17,321 nt of DNA, taken from Bacillota bacterium. Lineage in GTDB: Bacteria; Bacillota; Clostridia; Christensenellales; UBA3700. Position 1 is the first letter of the stretch. Every line of letters begins with the position of its first letter. The stretch covers positions 1 through 17,321 of the forward strand of contig JAEWXG010000016.1 in NCBI GenBank assembly GCA_023396095.1, read 5' to 3'. Under the pieces are notes generated by a model. That model worked only from the letters and a program-made list of their open reading frames with translations, had not been told where the DNA came from and searched no databases. Positions 15,722-17,321 of this stretch are shown here, one piece after another. The position numbers were made by a program, and so were the translations under genes.

Positions 15722-16858
15722 TTATATATTTTGTTTTTCTGCTAATCTTTCCTTATTTTCTTTGATTATTTTTTTAACTTTACCAGAGGATAAGAAAATA
15801 ATTGCTATTACAAGTAAAATCGCGCTATCGGCAAATACAAATGAATTATATCCAGCTGAATATACAAACGGATTTTGACCATTTGCATAAGCAGCAAAGA
15901 AAACAACACCAGATATAATATGTGAAAAATATCTAAAGATTGAAAAAACTAATATTCCTAACGACATGTTAATTCTTAAATCAAATTTTTTAATATGACT
16001 AAATAATCCAATAATGCCGATAAATGCATAAGCAACAGAATAATCTAATAAGAATTGTATTGGATGAACAATATAGGCATCTGTAATTGATTGCAATAAA
16101 CCGAAAATAAAGCCAATTAATAGTCCTTTCCTAAACCCATAAATATATGCGATTATAGCGATAGGCAACAAACTAGCTAGAGTTATTGATCCACCTTGTG
16201 GCATTCTAAATATTTTGATGTAACTTAATGCAAATGATAGAGCAAGAGCAACTGAACTTTGCGCAATAAACTTAGTATCACTTGCTCCTTTCATCGTAAC
16301 AGTTGAAATAAATATAACTCCAAATACTAACATCGCCATTGATAAACCAAGCATAATACCCAAATTGCCTTTTAATGATAAATAATATCCATCAACTGGT
16401 TTTGGATTTTTAGACCATACAATACTAAACAAAACAATAGTTGCAATAATCAATAGAACACCTATTAATAATACTAAATATTTTATTGATTTATGCTGTA
16501 ATCTTTCTTTATTCCCAAATTTTATAAAAGCAACAAAAATTGATAATACTATAATTGCAGTGAATAAAATTATTAAAAACGGTGTTTTATAATCGCCTTC
16601 ATGCTTAAATGTAGCGCCTATTAAATCTGCTCTAATTTTTACTAACAAAAAGACAGTGGTTGCCACAGCAAATCCGGAAACAAAAATACCAAATTTAGAT
16701 AACAATTCCGGCTTTTTATAATTTATTATAATGCCGATAATCAATAAAATCGCTATGGTCACCAATGACCAAACAACATAGATTGATTCAAAAGAATTAT
16801 ACCTAAAATACTCCCAAACATCTTTTTGAGATAATAAATAATTCAAAAAATTAACCAT
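15722..16858 (-). CDS. thiT: Thiamine ECF S component (ThiT) with extra N-terminal membrane domain
   Basis: The C-terminal half (residues about 195-360 of 378) is a full ThiT, the thiamine-binding subunit of an ECF transporter. It shows ALSFALSYIKIFRMPQGGSITLASLLPI (about 206-233), the ThiT signature, then YGFRKGLLIGFIFGLLQSITDAYIVHPIQFLLDY, FRYFSHIISGVVFF and the AGYNSF loop. The first ~190 residues add about five hydrophobic spans (near 25-46, 57-73, 93-112, 126-148, 165-187) that known ThiT proteins of ~180-200 residues lack. I chose ATG 16858, with GGAG seven bases upstream. The frame continues to 16924, but that part is riboswitch RNA. Thiamine specificity is supported by the TPP-type aptamer. 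The energizing EcfAA'T module is not in the window. Confidence 0.88.
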   Translation of the reverse strand: MVNFLNYLLSQKDVWEYFRYNSFESIYVVWSLVTIAILLIIGIIINYKKPELLSKFGIFVSGFAVATTVFLLVKIRADLIGATFKHEGDYKTPFLIILFTAIIVLSIFVAFIKFGNKERLQHKSIKYLVLLIGVLLIIATIVLFSIVWSKNPKPVDGYYLSLKGNLGIMLGLSMAMLVFGVIFISTVTMKGASDTKFIAQSSVALALSFALSYIKIFRMPQGGSITLASLLPIAIIAYIYGFRKGLLIGFIFGLLQSITDAYIVHPIQFLLDYSVAYAFIGIIGLFSHIKKFDLRINMSLGILVFSIFRYFSHIISGVVFFAAYANGQNPFVYSAGYNSFVFADSAILLVIAIIFLSSGKVKKIIKENKERLAEKQNI

Positions 16859-16864
16859 AAAAAA

Positions 16865-16885
16865 ACTCCAAAATGTATTTGGGGT
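16865..16885 (-). promoter_or_regulatory. thiT expression platform: hairpin over the Shine-Dalgarno
   Basis: On the minus strand ACCCCAAA (16885-16878) pairs with TTTGGAGT, with one C-A mismatch. The 3' arm includes the GGAG ribosome site, and a T7 tract (16865-16859) runs directly into the ATG at 16858. The arrangement can stop transcription or hide the ribosome site. Its 5' arm ACCCCA (16885-16880) is exactly complementary to TGGGGT of the aptamer (16969-16964). Confidence 0.75.
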
Positions 16886-16902
16886 CCAATTATACAAACC
16901 TT

Positions 16903-16970
16903 TATTCCGTCCCAGCATTACCATGGTACGTTCCTTGGGTATAATCTCAGATGCTTTCGCAACACCCCAC
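16903..16970 (-). ncRNA. TPP-type riboswitch, divergent
   Basis: The minus strand reads GTGGGGTG, a P3 hairpin TTGCGAAAGCA, then CTGAGATTATACCC, the thi-box core of the pyrimidine-binding arm. GGAAC...GGTAATGCTGG...ACGGAA follows in the position of the pyrophosphate arm. CGT/ACG and CCA/TGG can replace P4 and P5. The usual CCTGAT and CGTAGGGA joining bases are not preserved, and no P1 helix is obvious. The position before thiT supports a TPP sensor, but the second arm is shortened compared with the standard form. Confidence 0.75.
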
Positions 16971-16977
16971 TTTTTTT

Positions 16978-17005
16978 AATATATCACAATAGATTTTTTA
17001 GTCAA
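16978..17005 (-). promoter_or_regulatory. Promoter of thiT
   Basis: On the minus strand TTGACT (17005-17000), a 16-base spacer and TATATT (16983-16978) with TGA directly before it form an extended -10 promoter. The start falls near 16971, right at the first base of the aptamer. The 210 bases beyond (17006-17216) are A+T-rich and show no gene. Confidence 0.8.
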
Positions 17006-17216
17006 TAGACAATTAATTTAAAGTGTTGGTAGTTGGCATGAACTGAAGTTCAGCTTAGTTTAAAAACATAACATTATTTATTGCATTTTCATATCTTATT
17101 TACTTTAGATGGATGAAATAATACTATGAAGTATTAAGATAAATTATTGTTCATTAAATATCAATTTATTAATAATAACTTTTATCTTGTAAACCATGTT
17201 TTATGAAGTAGTTTTT

Positions 17217-17241
17217 CATAGCGTAAAATCATAGCGTAAAA
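17217..17241. repeat. Tandem 13-mer, two copies
   Basis: CATAGCGTAAAA occurs at 17217-17228 and 17230-17241, separated by a single T. It lies beside the terminator at the right edge. It may be a slippage duplication, or a protein-binding pair; nothing decides between them. Confidence 0.55.
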
Positions 17242-17245
17242 GAAA

Positions 17246-17272
17246 AAAGCCGATATTTTATGTATCGACTTT
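17246..17272 (-). terminator. Terminator of a gene beyond the right edge
   Basis: On the minus strand AAAGTCGATA (17272-17263) pairs with TATCGGCTTT (17255-17246), ten pairs including one G-U, followed by T6. It points to a minus-strand gene ending between here and 17321. Candidate ends are a frame closing KTGRSIK-stop near 17298, or one closing at the hairpin itself. Neither is long enough to identify. Confidence 0.7.
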
Positions 17273-17321
17273 ACTAACTCTAATGTGTAAGGTAAATTTA
17301 TTTAATACTGCGCCCTGTTTT

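Noticed and set aside
16859..16924. N-terminal extension of ThiT (MVMLGRNKGLYNW...)
   Set aside because: These bases are the end of the TPP-type aptamer and its expression platform. A GGAG site marks the ATG at 16858.
1..17321. Mycoplasma-type genetic code (TGA as Trp)
   Set aside because: Trp codons in the clear genes are TGG, and pit terminates in TGA at an ATGA overlap.

Overview
The window is strongly A+T-rich bacterial chromosome with short intergenic gaps, good Shine-Dalgarno sites and sigma-A-type promoters. It looks like a low-GC Firmicute/Bacilli-Mollicutes relative. Tryptophan is read from TGG, and TGA is used as a stop (the pit gene ends in TGA), so this is the standard bacterial code and not the Mycoplasma code. 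The gene set (ECF vitamin S components with riboswitches, a staphylococcal-type lipase, PepV-like dipeptidase, MntP, CsaA) fits a host-associated, nutrient-scavenging Firmicute. I cannot name the genus.

Layout. 1-461 (minus) is the incomplete end of a HUH rolling-circle replication initiator, a phage or plasmid trace. 699-2437 (minus) is a two-gene unit: a LURP-one-like protein followed by a lipoprotein of unknown function. 2522-4194 (minus) is a phosphate unit: a PiT transporter translationally coupled to its DUF47/PhoU-like partner. A tRNA-Thr(CGT) at 4460-4535 (plus) faces the end of an operon (4542-6673, minus) that pairs a HAAS/permease-prefix membrane protein with a condensation-domain-like acyltransferase. 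6864-7664 (minus) is folT with a tetrahydrofolate riboswitch.

7720-9772 is a decayed island: a dispersed-repeat-like hairpin, a broken AlbA/Schlafen-type regulator, a structured gap, and a broken gene with DUF262/DUF1524 (GmrSD-like) character. 9908-10841 (minus) holds mntP and a csaA-like gene. Divergent from these are an M20 dipeptidase (10914-12158) and a secreted family I.5 lipase (12364-13662). After a 600-base non-coding stretch come a membrane M28 peptidase (14266-15582, minus) and a thiamine S component with an extra N-terminal membrane domain (15722-16858, minus) behind a divergent TPP-type riboswitch. A terminator at the right edge belongs to a gene outside the window.

The most striking pattern is that the two vitamin transporters share one compact switch design. 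In each, the Shine-Dalgarno lies in the 3' arm of a hairpin followed directly by a 6-7 U tract and the ATG. In each, the 5' arm of that hairpin is also exactly complementary, over six bases, to the 5'-most helix strand of the aptamer. This predicts ligand-controlled, mutually exclusive pairing in both leaders.
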